DNA of 64,000 nucleotides. Source: SZUA-36 sp963774415 (lineage in GTDB: Bacteria; Pseudomonadota; Gammaproteobacteria; Xanthomonadales; SZUA-36). The stretch is taken from the NCBI GenBank assembly GCA_963774415.1, contig CAVZEU010000003.1, forward strand, positions 186,001 through 250,000. Reading direction: 5' to 3'. Under the pieces are notes generated by a model. It was not told the origin of the DNA, made no database searches, and saw nothing but the letters and a program-made list of their open reading frames with translations. Positions within the stretch are counted from its first letter, which is position 1. Every line of letters starts with the position of its first letter. Of this stretch, positions 53,816 through 61,657 are shown piece by piece. A program made the translations under genes and the position numbers.

Positions 53816-54631
53816 ATGAGGGTAAGCATACCAACGAGTGAACGCAACCCTTCAATCGAAATGCGTGGAGCCACGCTCGAGAGACTCGACATCGGCCGGG
53901 CGATACGGCTGCAATTACTGCCCGGGGCCGTCTCCGCGATCGTGTTCGTGCTCGCGGCGCAGGGGGTTCACGACGCAGGCCTGCCTGTGATCTTCACACT
54001 CGCGATCGCCATGGTCGTCGGCGAGATCCCGTCGAGTTGGGTGATCATGATTCGGCAGGTGAAACGAGAGACGGGCGGACGATTCCGACCTGCGGCGGCC
54101 TTTCCCTGGCTGCGACGCGTGCCGTGGTGGGTGTACGTCGCCGTCGGGGTTCCGTTCATCCTCTTCAGCACGATCATGATGGCCGGTGTCGTACCTGCCA
54201 TCGGTGCTCCGATCAGGCATGCCTTGTTCGGCTGGGTTCCGGGGTCGATGGTCATGGAGCCAGACCCGGCGATGCTCTCCACCATTTCCCACGGCACGTT
54301 GATCTCAATGTGGCTGTTGAGCGTCATCGTCTTCGCAGGGATCGGGGGAATCACGCAGGAGCTCTATTCGCGCGGGTTTCTTTTGCCGCGCACCGAGCAT
54401 CTCGGAGTAGGGCTCGCTCCTCCATTGAACGCCGTCTCCTTCGCCGTCTTTCACCTGATCGCGCCCTGGAACTGGATTCCGTTCACGCTGATGGTGCTGC
54501 CATGGTCCTATCTCGTCTGGTGGCGTCGTTCCGTGAAGATCGGCCTGTTCATTCACGTGGGAACGCTCCTCATTCAGAGCCTGATGATGGGGCTCCTCGC
54601 CTTCGGGGTCGTGCAGGTTCCTGCAGGCTAA
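53816..54631 (+). CDS. CPBP-family intramembrane protease-like protein
   Basis: 271 residues, GGAGGACC before ATG. Six or more helices. The CPBP (CAAX protease/bacteriocin-processing) motifs are GITQELYSRGFLL (motif 1, normally EExxxRG; first Glu is Gln here) and AVSFAVFHL (motif 2, FxxxH). The missing Glu may lower or abolish proteolysis. Divergent from, and probably controlled by, the MarR regulator. Confidence 0.82.
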   Translation: MRVSIPTSERNPSIEMRGATLERLDIGRAIRLQLLPGAVSAIVFVLAAQGVHDAGLPVIFTLAIAMVVGEIPSSWVIMIRQVKRETGGRFRPAAAFPWLRRVPWWVYVAVGVPFILFSTIMMAGVVPAIGAPIRHALFGWVPGSMVMEPDPAMLSTISHGTLISMWLLSVIVFAGIGGITQELYSRGFLLPRTEHLGVGLAPPLNAVSFAVFHLIAPWNWIPFTLMVLPWSYLVWWRRSVKIGLFIHVGTLLIQSLMMGLLAFGVVQVPAG

Positions 54632-54751
54632 AGAGTCGTTCCCTTCTCCCCGGCGATGGAGTGACGTTCTGAATCCGATTTCGCCCCGAATCGAGATCAT
54701 CGTTCATCTTTGCCGACATCCTCCCGAGGAGAGGGAGCACCGATCAACGCA

Positions 54752-55075
54752 TCACTTCGTGTACACCGTGACTTTCGTTGACGATCCGACTGGAACACGA
54801 TCGCTTGACGGGCCCTCCCATCGGATCCGGACGGCAACGCGCTGGACGACCTTGACGAAGTTCCCCGAGGCGTTGTCGGGCGGGAGCAGCGAGAAGCTCG
54901 CGCCCGTCCCACCGGAAATACTGTCGACCGTTCCTTCGAAGTCCTTCCCGCCGAGCGAGTCGACCTCGATGATGGCTCGCTGCCCCTTGCGCATCGCTTT
55001 CATCTGGGTCTCCTTGAAGTTCGCGACGACGTAGGTGTGGAGCGGGACGAGTTGGATGATGGGCTGCCCGGGCAC
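54752..55075 (-). pseudogene. EmrA/HlyD-type membrane fusion protein, C-terminal remnant
   Basis: Minus-strand frame with PIIQLVPLHTYVVANFKETQ, MKAMRKGQRAIIEVDSLGGK and FSLLPPDNASGNFVKVVQRV, the highly conserved C-terminal beta-barrel of EmrA-type adaptors. Everything upstream is gone: homology stops at about 55073, where a repeat A variant (core 55086) begins. With the permease remnant and marR it suggests a decayed efflux cluster. Confidence 0.85.
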
Positions 55076-55076
55076 A

Positions 55077-55100
55077 AAAAAGCACGGACATCCATCTCTC
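55077..55100 (+). repeat. Repeat A variant at the break of the EmrA-like gene
   Basis: AAAAAAGCACGGACATCCAT (one mismatch from the core), immediately next to the truncated adaptor gene. Confidence 0.65.
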
Positions 55101-55274
55101 TTCGCGAGGGTGGCCGAGAACCCTCAACTCGCCAGCCTGCGCCGGCGGGATGCCTGGGCGGCCTATGCAAAGCGGTCGCCCGCAGTGGTCAGGTTCTGGT
55201 GCGCGCACCGGAGCGAGTTCTCGCCGGAGTTCGCGGACGAGTTCGACCGCCTGCTCCCGGCAGGCTCCTGTTGA
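55101..55274 (+). pseudogene. Unidentified gene remnant (3' end)
   Basis: Frame from the repeat to a stop at 55272: RVAENPQLASLRRRDAWAAY then AKRSPAVVRFWCAHRSEFSP and EFADEFDRLLPAG. Coherent, protein-like C-terminus with no start codon of its own outside repeat sequence. Family not recognised. Confidence 0.4.
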
Positions 55275-55387
55275 ACCAGCCTGCCCGGTAGGGAACGCTA
55301 TCGTACCCGTCGGGGTCTATAGCGCAATGTCTGAGCGATCGAAGACGACGAGCTCGGAAATCGTTGACCACCATCGATGGAATGCAA

Positions 55388-55954
55388 ATGAAAACAAGAA
55401 CCGTAATGTTAATCCTGACGGGACTGCTGACCGCTTCGTTGTTACAGCAAGCGTTTGCAGCAGCAAATGACACGAACCAGGCGTTGATCAAGCGAGGAGA
55501 TTACCTGGTCAATTTTGGCGGCTGTAACGACTGCCACACGCCAAAGGTCATGACGCCGAACGGCCCGCAACCAGATAGGACCAGGCTTTTGTCGGGCTAT
55601 CATGCCAACGGGAAACTTCCTCAAGTTCCGGCGGGGGTCATTGCGCCGGGGAAATGGGGCGCGGTCACGAACAGCGACCTGACAGCCTGGGCCGGCCCCT
55701 GGGGCGTCAGCTTCACCGCGAACCTGACGCCGGACGAGGCAACGGGGCTGGGTAACTGGACGGCGGATATGTTCATCAAGACGATGCGAACCGGCAAGCA
55801 CCTGGGCGCGGGCCGGGGCATTCTGCCCCCGATGCCGTGGTTCTCGCTCAACGCATTGACGGATGACGACCTCAAGGCGGTCTTTGCCTATCTTCAGTCG
55901 ATCAAGCCGATTTCAAACCAGGTGCCGCAACCGATACCGCCGCAAGGGCATTAG
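55388..55954 (+). CDS. Secreted c-type cytochrome
   Basis: 188 residues from ATG 55388. Signal peptide (TVMLILTGLLTASLLQQAFA). One heme-binding motif in FGGCNDCHTPK (about residue 46), and a candidate axial Met in ILPPMPWFSLNALTDDDLKAVFAYLQSIKP, the usual cytochrome c C-terminal helix. The spacing between CxxCH and Met (about 110) is that of dehydrogenase-associated cytochromes. Electron partner unknown; no dehydrogenase is adjacent. Confidence 0.88.
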   Translation: MKTRTVMLILTGLLTASLLQQAFAAANDTNQALIKRGDYLVNFGGCNDCHTPKVMTPNGPQPDRTRLLSGYHANGKLPQVPAGVIAPGKWGAVTNSDLTAWAGPWGVSFTANLTPDEATGLGNWTADMFIKTMRTGKHLGAGRGILPPMPWFSLNALTDDDLKAVFAYLQSIKPISNQVPQPIPPQGH

Positions 55955-56091
55955 GCTTTGGCGGACAGGAGCTTCACATTCGCGACGGGGTTTCCTCGAA
56001 GTAAAGCCTTGTCATGAAGCACGCCGTGGTTATTGAACAAGCCCCGCGGCCGCGTAGCGAATCACCTGGGCCCACCGCCGGCTGACCACGC

Positions 56092-56364
56092 ATGCCGCTG
56101 CCGCGAGACAAGGCCTGGTTTGCAGCCAAGAAGTACGGCTGGGGCTGGGGCTTGCCGAAAAATTGGGCGGGTTGGGCCGTTCTCATCGTGTATCTGTACA
56201 TCATCCTCCTCGGGGCCATCTTCCTGGCGCCGGGTCAGCCCAATCTGTTTCTGGCTGTCTTGCTGTTGTCCACTATTGTCCTGGTTGCCATTTGCTACGC
56301 GAAAGGCGAAGCGCCGAAATGGCGTTGGGGAGGCTCAGATGAGGATTTCAGCTCAAGGCGCTAG
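56092..56364 (+). CDS. Small two-helix membrane protein
   Basis: 90 residues. N-terminal WFAAKKYGWGWGLPKNWAGW is a recurrent motif of small proteobacterial inner-membrane proteins, followed by helices AVLIVYLYIILLGAIFLA and FLAVLLLSTIVLVAICYA, and a charged tail. Unknown function. Confidence 0.75.
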   Translation: MPLPRDKAWFAAKKYGWGWGLPKNWAGWAVLIVYLYIILLGAIFLAPGQPNLFLAVLLLSTIVLVAICYAKGEAPKWRWGGSDEDFSSRR

Positions 56365-56377
56365 GGAGCCTGGGACC

Positions 56378-57979
56378 CTATTCCCGCTGCAACATCCCCA
56401 GCACGGCCAGATCATCGTCCATTGTCTCTCCAGCCCAGCGGCAGGCGCCGGTAGCGGGGCCGATTGTGATCCCTGAGCGGCGGTTCTGCGTCATCAGGGC
56501 GAAGACGTTTCCGCGGAAACGCGTCTCGCCGGTCTCAGGCAGCTTGTGACCGTTCGAATCGGTGAAATATATGAGCCCGCCGGCGCCCGAGTGCACCCCG
56601 AAGCCGCCTTCGTGCACCAGCCGGTGGTGACGCCGGCACAGTAATACGAGGTTATCCAGCTTCGTCTCCCCGCCATCGGCCCAGTGCTCGATGTGGTGCG
56701 CGTCGACGAAATGTTGGCAGGTGCAGCCCGGAAAACGGCAGCCGCGGTCGCGGCGCTTGAGCGCGCGGCGGATTGCAGGCGGGATGCTGCGGCTCTTGCG
56801 GCCCACGCTCAACGTTTCGCCCGCTTCATCGCCCAGCCAGTGCACGACCCCGGCGTCGCAGGCCAGACGCCGTGACGTTTCCGCGGAAACGCCGGGGCCG
56901 TCTTCGATCTCGGATTCCGCGCCGCTGCCATCCGCTTTCAGCGTTTCCATGTCGGTGTGGACATTGACCACGAAGCGGCCGCCCGCTTCGCTGCCCGTAC
57001 CCGAAGAATAGCCCTCGGCCATCCTGACCAGCGCATCGGCGCGGCGCTGGGCGATGGGTTCCGAACGGGGCTTGAGTTCATCGGTTGGCGTTTCCGCGGA
57101 AACGTCCTGCTGCTCCAGCGCGTCCTCGGCCATGATCGCATCCAGCACCTTCTTGAGAACGGCGCCCTGCTCCGGCGTGAAGCGCCCTTGCAGCACCAGG
57201 TAACCGTCGTCGTCGTAATGGCACTTGAGCTCACGCAGCGCGTGGCGCTCGTTGTCCCTTTCCAGCGCCTCGATGCGTTTGACCTTGCGGTACTGCCTGA
57301 CCAACCGCTCGACGTGCGCGGCGGTGCCGTGGCGGGCGATCATCAAGAGATAATCTTCGTTGTCCTTTGTGGCGACCCGCGTCATGGCCCGCACTTTCGA
57401 ATAACTGAGCTCGCCCAGGCGGAATTGCTCGGATATCTGCGGCAGTTCGGCCAGCGCGTGCGCGACCCGCACCTTCTCGCGGGCCGCGCCGAGGTTGATG
57501 CCGCATTTCCAGCAACCCGAATATCGCGCCGGTATCGCGGATATGGACGCAGTACAGGTGTAGCTGCACGCCGGGCTGGACCGAAACCCATAGCCAGCTA
57601 CGGGTTGAGGGAAGCTCAAGTGCAGGTGCAGCTGAACAAGTCCAGGCCGGGATAGGTGGTGAGCCGGTTTGAAGCTGGGCTTTGAGGATATGCTACAGGT
57701 TGCACTGCTCTTTCAATTTTATGGATGCGTACCCGCAGGCTCACCGCCGACCGATGCAATATTCGGGTTAAGCCAGTGCGCGCAGGAAGCCATACCCGGC
57801 CCGGACCAGCCCTGCGCATCGTCGAATTCGCGGATCAGTTCAAGTAAACGAGACGTGGCTGCGTTCAGGTGGGCGGTGAGTTCAGTGATCTCGGTTTCGA
57901 GTTGCCGGCAGCGGGACTGGCTGCACGGAACAGGCGCTAAGCCGGTGTCCTGGGGGCGTGATACGGTGGCGTTTTCCAT
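56378..57979 (-). pseudogene. DUF222/HNH endonuclease gene (13E12 type), split by an insertion
   Basis: The 5' part starts at ATG 57979 (MENATVSRPQDTGLAPVPCS) and runs LLELIREFDDAQGWSGPGMASCAHWLN to about 57770. After a 256-bp insertion the frame resumes WKCGINLGAAREKVRVAHALAELPQI and continues to the C-terminal HNH domain (RDRGCRFPGCTCQHFVDAHHIEHWADGG, LCRRHHRLVHEGG). Both parts share one frame, but the insertion brings a stop at 57719. Restored protein about 450 residues. SOS box upstream; three exact 16-bp palindromes inside. Confidence 0.88.
57514..57769. mobile_element. 256-bp MITE-like insertion with 11-bp terminal inverted repeats
   Basis: AACCCGAATAT (57514-57524) and ATATTCGGGTT (57759-57769) are exact inverse complements, and the next six bases match partially (CGCGCC against TGCATC). 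The interior has no gene but an inner inverted repeat (ACCCATAGCC / AGCTACGGGTT region, 57580-57605). It sits in the HNH gene between the codons for CAHWLN and WKCG. Target duplication not resolved. Confidence 0.8.
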
Positions 57980-58000
57980 GGTGGTTGTCCGTTGAATTGT

Positions 58001-58020
58001 TACTGTATAAGCATACAGTA
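58001..58020 (-). promoter_or_regulatory. LexA (SOS) box upstream of the HNH gene
   Basis: TACTGTATAAGCATACAGTA: CTGT-N8-ACAG with TA flanks, matching 17 of 20 positions of the E. coli consensus, 22 bp before the HNH start codon. The surrounding 58020-58080 is AT-rich and probably holds the promoter. Confidence 0.88.
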
Positions 58021-58227
58021 TTTTAACGAAAAAATCAATATAACATGTTGTTTATAAGTAATAAATTGGCCCGATTTGAGGTGGCAAATATCCCAAATTC
58101 TGCAGTCGGAGTTAGCTTTTGCCAAGACGGCAGCGTATAAGACTGTAGGAAAAACCGGGGTGAGTGTGATCGGGAACTCGATCATTCCGTCACGCCGGCG
58201 CAGGGATACAACGGAGGTCCAACCACG

Positions 58228-59301
58228 ATGAACATCGGAACGGCGACTGCCACGTTCCCGAAAAGGGTTCTTCTGCCATGCCTTGCCTTGTTCGTTCTTC
58301 TTTTCCTTCCCAAACCCGCCATTGGGCAAGAGCAACCTGTAAAAGAGAGTCAACCTCAGCCCAGGGTATTGTGGCATGGGGCGAGCGCGCTTTTTCCGAT
58401 TCGGGTCCTGTTGCCGGCGGGCTTCGATTCCACGCAATCCTATCCGGCCGTCATCGCCCTCCACGGCTTTGGCGGCTCCGCCGACAAATTCGAGCGAATC
58501 GGCAGAGCGTTTGCCGCAGCCGGCTTCATCGCCGTCCTGCCTGAAGCGCCGTATTCTTTGCCGTACCCCTCCGATGATTTCGATCGTCACACGACCTGGG
58601 ACCTGAGTACGTGGACCGAGGAGTACGGATTGGGGCCGCAGTTGACCGATGATCCGGCCATCCAGGCGCAAACGTCGAGTATGACCAGTCGTCAGTTTAT
58701 CCGGAGTGTGATTACCCGAATTCAGAAGGAATACAGCACCGGTCCGCTCTACATGTTCGGGTTCTCCCTGGGTGGCATCTATGCCCTGGCAGGCGGGTTC
58801 TATAATCGGGACCAGATCGACGGGATCGTGGCATTCGGCGTCGACGGGTTGTCCCGCGAGTGGTTCACCTATGACGGGGGCAGACTGGAGGACGGCAAAA
58901 ATGTGCCGGTACGCCTCGTGCAGGGCCGATCGGACCCGATGATACCGTTCTCACACGCCGAGCAGGCGAGGGATGCCTTGAAAGAGGCCGGTTACCAGGT
59001 GACGCTGGATGCGTTCGATGGCGGTCATGCTGTCCCGGACGATGCGCTGCAGCGGGCCATTGATTGGCTCAAGGACCTGGTGAAGTCACGGCGTCAGGGT
59101 AAGAGCACCTTTGAACCCCTGGGCGATTTGACCAGCCTCTGTTTTCTGACGCCGTACCTTATTCAGCCGCCGGTGGCAATCGGCGAACCCGCATGGCTCG
59201 TCCAGTCCCCCCAGGCGCCGTCGTATACCGCCACCTCCGTCTGGCCCAAGAGGTATGCCGCAAAAGCGGTCACCGGGCTCGAACCGCCGCCGCCACAATA
59301 A
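58228..59301 (+). CDS. Secreted alpha/beta-hydrolase (phospholipase/carboxylesterase or DLH type)
   Basis: 357 residues, GGAGG upstream of ATG. Signal peptide (RVLLPCLALFVLLFLPKPAIG). Fold marks: oxyanion region VIALHGFGGSADKF, nucleophile Ser in MFGFSLGGIYAL, Asp in VQGRSDPMIPF and His in DGGHAVPDD. Homology should end at about residue 290 (LVKSRRQGK); the last 60 or so codons are antisense to the convergent rhodanese gene and look like read-through after loss of the native stop. Ester or lipid substrate unknown. Confidence 0.85.
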   Translation: MNIGTATATFPKRVLLPCLALFVLLFLPKPAIGQEQPVKESQPQPRVLWHGASALFPIRVLLPAGFDSTQSYPAVIALHGFGGSADKFERIGRAFAAAGFIAVLPEAPYSLPYPSDDFDRHTTWDLSTWTEEYGLGPQLTDDPAIQAQTSSMTSRQFIRSVITRIQKEYSTGPLYMFGFSLGGIYALAGGFYNRDQIDGIVAFGVDGLSREWFTYDGGRLEDGKNVPVRLVQGRSDPMIPFSHAEQARDALKEAGYQVTLDAFDGGHAVPDDALQRAIDWLKDLVKSRRQGKSTFEPLGDLTSLCFLTPYLIQPPVAIGEPAWLVQSPQAPSYTATSVWPKRYAAKAVTGLEPPPPQ

Positions 59302-60017
59302 ACCACGGTGGACATTTCGAGATCGATGCCAGCGTTCTCGAAGTGTTTCTTCATTGCAGGTGCCGCTATTAGTTCATGGCCGCTCTCCCCGACGAATTCC
59401 GAAAACGGCAGGTTGACCGCTCCCGGAATATGCCCTGGGTGTTTATCCTGTGCCGCCTCTCCCGAATAGCGTGCCGCCGCCCGCACGTCGACAACCTGCT
59501 CCCCTCCTGTTTGCACGTTGGCCAGCATCTGCGGGTAGGTCCGTACCAGGCGCTTGTTCAGGCCTGCCGGCGAGCGCGTAACCGGTTGTATTTCGGGTGC
59601 AGCCCGTTCTGCGGGACAGCCGGCCTCTTTCCATGCCGCGAGGCCACCGTCCAACAGTCGCACGTTATCGTGTCCGAACACCCGAAACATCCACCAAGCG
59701 CGGGCCGCTATGGAGTGAATGCCCTCGGCATCGTAGGCGACCACCAGGTCGTCGTCGCCAATACCGAGCGCACCCATGTGGGCGGTAAATTGCGTGGGCG
59801 TCGGGAGGTACAGCATGGTGTCGGTACTGTCCTCGCCGCTGCACGCGGCCCACTCCAGAAAAATGGCGCCTGGAATGTGTTCATTTCTGTATTCCTCGAA
59901 GGCGTCCCGGTTCTCAGTCGGGAGAAACCAGGAACAATCGAGAACTCTCACGCCTGGATTCGAGAGGTGGTTCGCCAACCAGGCGGCGTCGATCAGGCTC
60001 TCATTTTTCGCTGTCAT
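59163..60017 (-). CDS. Thiosulfate/3-mercaptopyruvate sulfurtransferase (tandem rhodanese)
   Basis: 284 residues from ATG 60017, with AAGGAGAG 8 bp upstream; the in-frame start at 60041 lacks such a site. Two rhodanese domains: inactive N-terminal (SLIDAAWLANHL to RLLDGGLAAWKEAG) and catalytic C-terminal with active-site Cys in VVYCGGGGSSPVTAFAAYLLG. The loop is CGGGGSS, of the CGGGIA subgroup rather than CGSGVT of SseA. Last gene of a minus-strand operon; its 3' end overlaps the hydrolase by 139 bp. Confidence 0.9.
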   Translation of the reverse strand: MTAKNESLIDAAWLANHLSNPGVRVLDCSWFLPTENRDAFEEYRNEHIPGAIFLEWAACSGEDSTDTMLYLPTPTQFTAHMGALGIGDDDLVVAYDAEGIHSIAARAWWMFRVFGHDNVRLLDGGLAAWKEAGCPAERAAPEIQPVTRSPAGLNKRLVRTYPQMLANVQTGGEQVVDVRAAARYSGEAAQDKHPGHIPGAVNLPFSEFVGESGHELIAAPAMKKHFENAGIDLEMSTVVYCGGGGSSPVTAFAAYLLGQTEVAVYDGAWGDWTSHAGSPIATGG

Positions 60018-60095
60018 CGGATTTACTCTCCTTCTCGTCATTCATGCGCCCGGATCGCCGGGTTAAGGGCTCGCCCCGGCATGGCAGGGCGGGAC

Positions 60096-61643
60096 TCAGC
60101 TAAACATATTTCGCAAGGCCTTCTTATCCGGCTTGCCGAGCGCGGTTTCCGGCAGTTCGTCGATAAACCTGACCGTTTTGGGTGCGTAGATGGAACCCTT
60201 CCTGTCCTTGACCAGGGCTTTGACCTCGTCGGCATCGAGCGACTGGCCCGGACGCAGGACGATCACCGCGGTGACCGCTTCGCCCCACTTATCGTCGGGA
60301 ACGCCGATCACGGAGACCGCCGATATGGCGGGGTGGGTGGAGAGTACGTCTTCGATCTCGCGGGGGAAGACGTTGAATCCACCGCTGATGATCAGATCCT
60401 TCTTGCGGTCGACAATGTAGAGAAATCCCTGTTCGTCCCGCCTGGCCATGTCTCCGGTATGTAACCACTCACCCTGCAGCACCTCCGCCGTTTCTTGCTC
60501 GCGGCGCCAATAACCATCCATGACCAGGGGCCCGCGGACACAGATTTCCCCAACTTCGCCTGCGTCAACTTCCGCGTTGTCATTGTCGAGGAGGCACACG
60601 CGATTCCCCACGGTGGGAACGCCGCAGGAACTCAGCCGCTGTGGCTGGATCTTGTCGTGATCGGCCTTTTTCAGGACGGTGATCGTATTGGGCGCCTCCG
60701 TCTGCCCATAGAGTTGCATGAATACCGGCCCGAGGGTATCCAGCGCTTCGCCGAGTCTGGTGGGGGAAATCGAGGCCGCGCCGTATATGATGGTTTCGAG
60801 GCTGCTGATGTCATAGTCCTTAAGTTTCGCAAAGTCCAGCAGGGCGTAAATCATGGTCGGCACCATGAAGGTCGTGGTGATCCGTTGCGCCTGGACCGTT
60901 TCGAGGAAACCCCGGGGCGAGTACCCGTCTGCCAGGTGAAAGGTCCCGCCCTGCAGAAGCACCGGCGGAACCATCACTCCCGTGGCGTGGGACACGGGGG
61001 TTACCGCTAGAAACCTCACCTCCGGCGGCCAATCCCAGTCCGCCAGTGCCATCTGCACGTTGGTGACCATGGACCGATGCGGCAGTACGACACCTTTGGG
61101 TTTGCCCGTGGTTCCCCCCGTGTAGGCGATCCAGGCAATATCCCGCGCGTCCGCCTCGATTTCCAGTGGCGTCGCCTCCAATGCGCAGAGCAATGACAGC
61201 AGGTCATCGCCCGACGCTTCATCCCCCAGGGTCAGCAGGTGCTGGAGACAAGGGACCCGCGCCCTGAAGGCCTCACTTCGCCCTTCGAACTTGACGGTGT
61301 CTACGACGACCACGGATATTTCGGCGTCGTTCAAAATGAAAACGTGATCGTCTACGGACCCGAGGGGATGCAGCGGCGTATAGCGCAAGCCCATGACGTT
61401 CGCTGCCAGCATTACGCAAATAGTCTCCGGGCGGTTGCCGGTAAGCTGCGCCACGCCGCTTCCGGGCTTCAATCCCAGCTGCTTGAATGCCTGGACCAGG
61501 CGACTGATTTTTTCGCCCAACGCACGATAGCTGAGATGCCCACCGCGCCACACGACCGCCGGCCGGTCGCCATAGCGACGAATTGCCGCCAATACCAACT
61601 CTCCCACGGTACTGCCCAGATACAGTTGCGATGCAGCGCGCAA
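60096..61643 (-). CDS. Acyl-CoA synthetase / AMP-dependent ligase
   Basis: 515 residues from TTG 61643, with AGGAGG at ideal distance. ATP/AMP site AYTGGTTGKPKGVVLPH, motif YGQTEAPNTITVL, GDMARRDEQGFLYIVDRKKDLI with the conserved Asp, and the C-terminal catalytic Lys in ETALGKPDKKALR. Fatty-acyl or aromatic acid CoA ligase; the substrate cannot be read. Starts 14 bp after the transporter gene. Confidence 0.93.
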   Translation of the reverse strand: MRAASQLYLGSTVGELVLAAIRRYGDRPAVVWRGGHLSYRALGEKISRLVQAFKQLGLKPGSGVAQLTGNRPETICVMLAANVMGLRYTPLHPLGSVDDHVFILNDAEISVVVVDTVKFEGRSEAFRARVPCLQHLLTLGDEASGDDLLSLLCALEATPLEIEADARDIAWIAYTGGTTGKPKGVVLPHRSMVTNVQMALADWDWPPEVRFLAVTPVSHATGVMVPPVLLQGGTFHLADGYSPRGFLETVQAQRITTTFMVPTMIYALLDFAKLKDYDISSLETIIYGAASISPTRLGEALDTLGPVFMQLYGQTEAPNTITVLKKADHDKIQPQRLSSCGVPTVGNRVCLLDNDNAEVDAGEVGEICVRGPLVMDGYWRREQETAEVLQGEWLHTGDMARRDEQGFLYIVDRKKDLIISGGFNVFPREIEDVLSTHPAISAVSVIGVPDDKWGEAVTAVIVLRPGQSLDADEVKALVKDRKGSIYAPKTVRFIDELPETALGKPDKKALRNMFS

Positions 61644-61657
61644 ATCCTGCCTCCTAC

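Noticed and set aside
59163..60017. Enlarged active-site loop in the rhodanese
   Set aside because: CGGGGSS aligns without a gap to the known CGGGIA-type subgroup, so it is a subgroup feature rather than an insertion.
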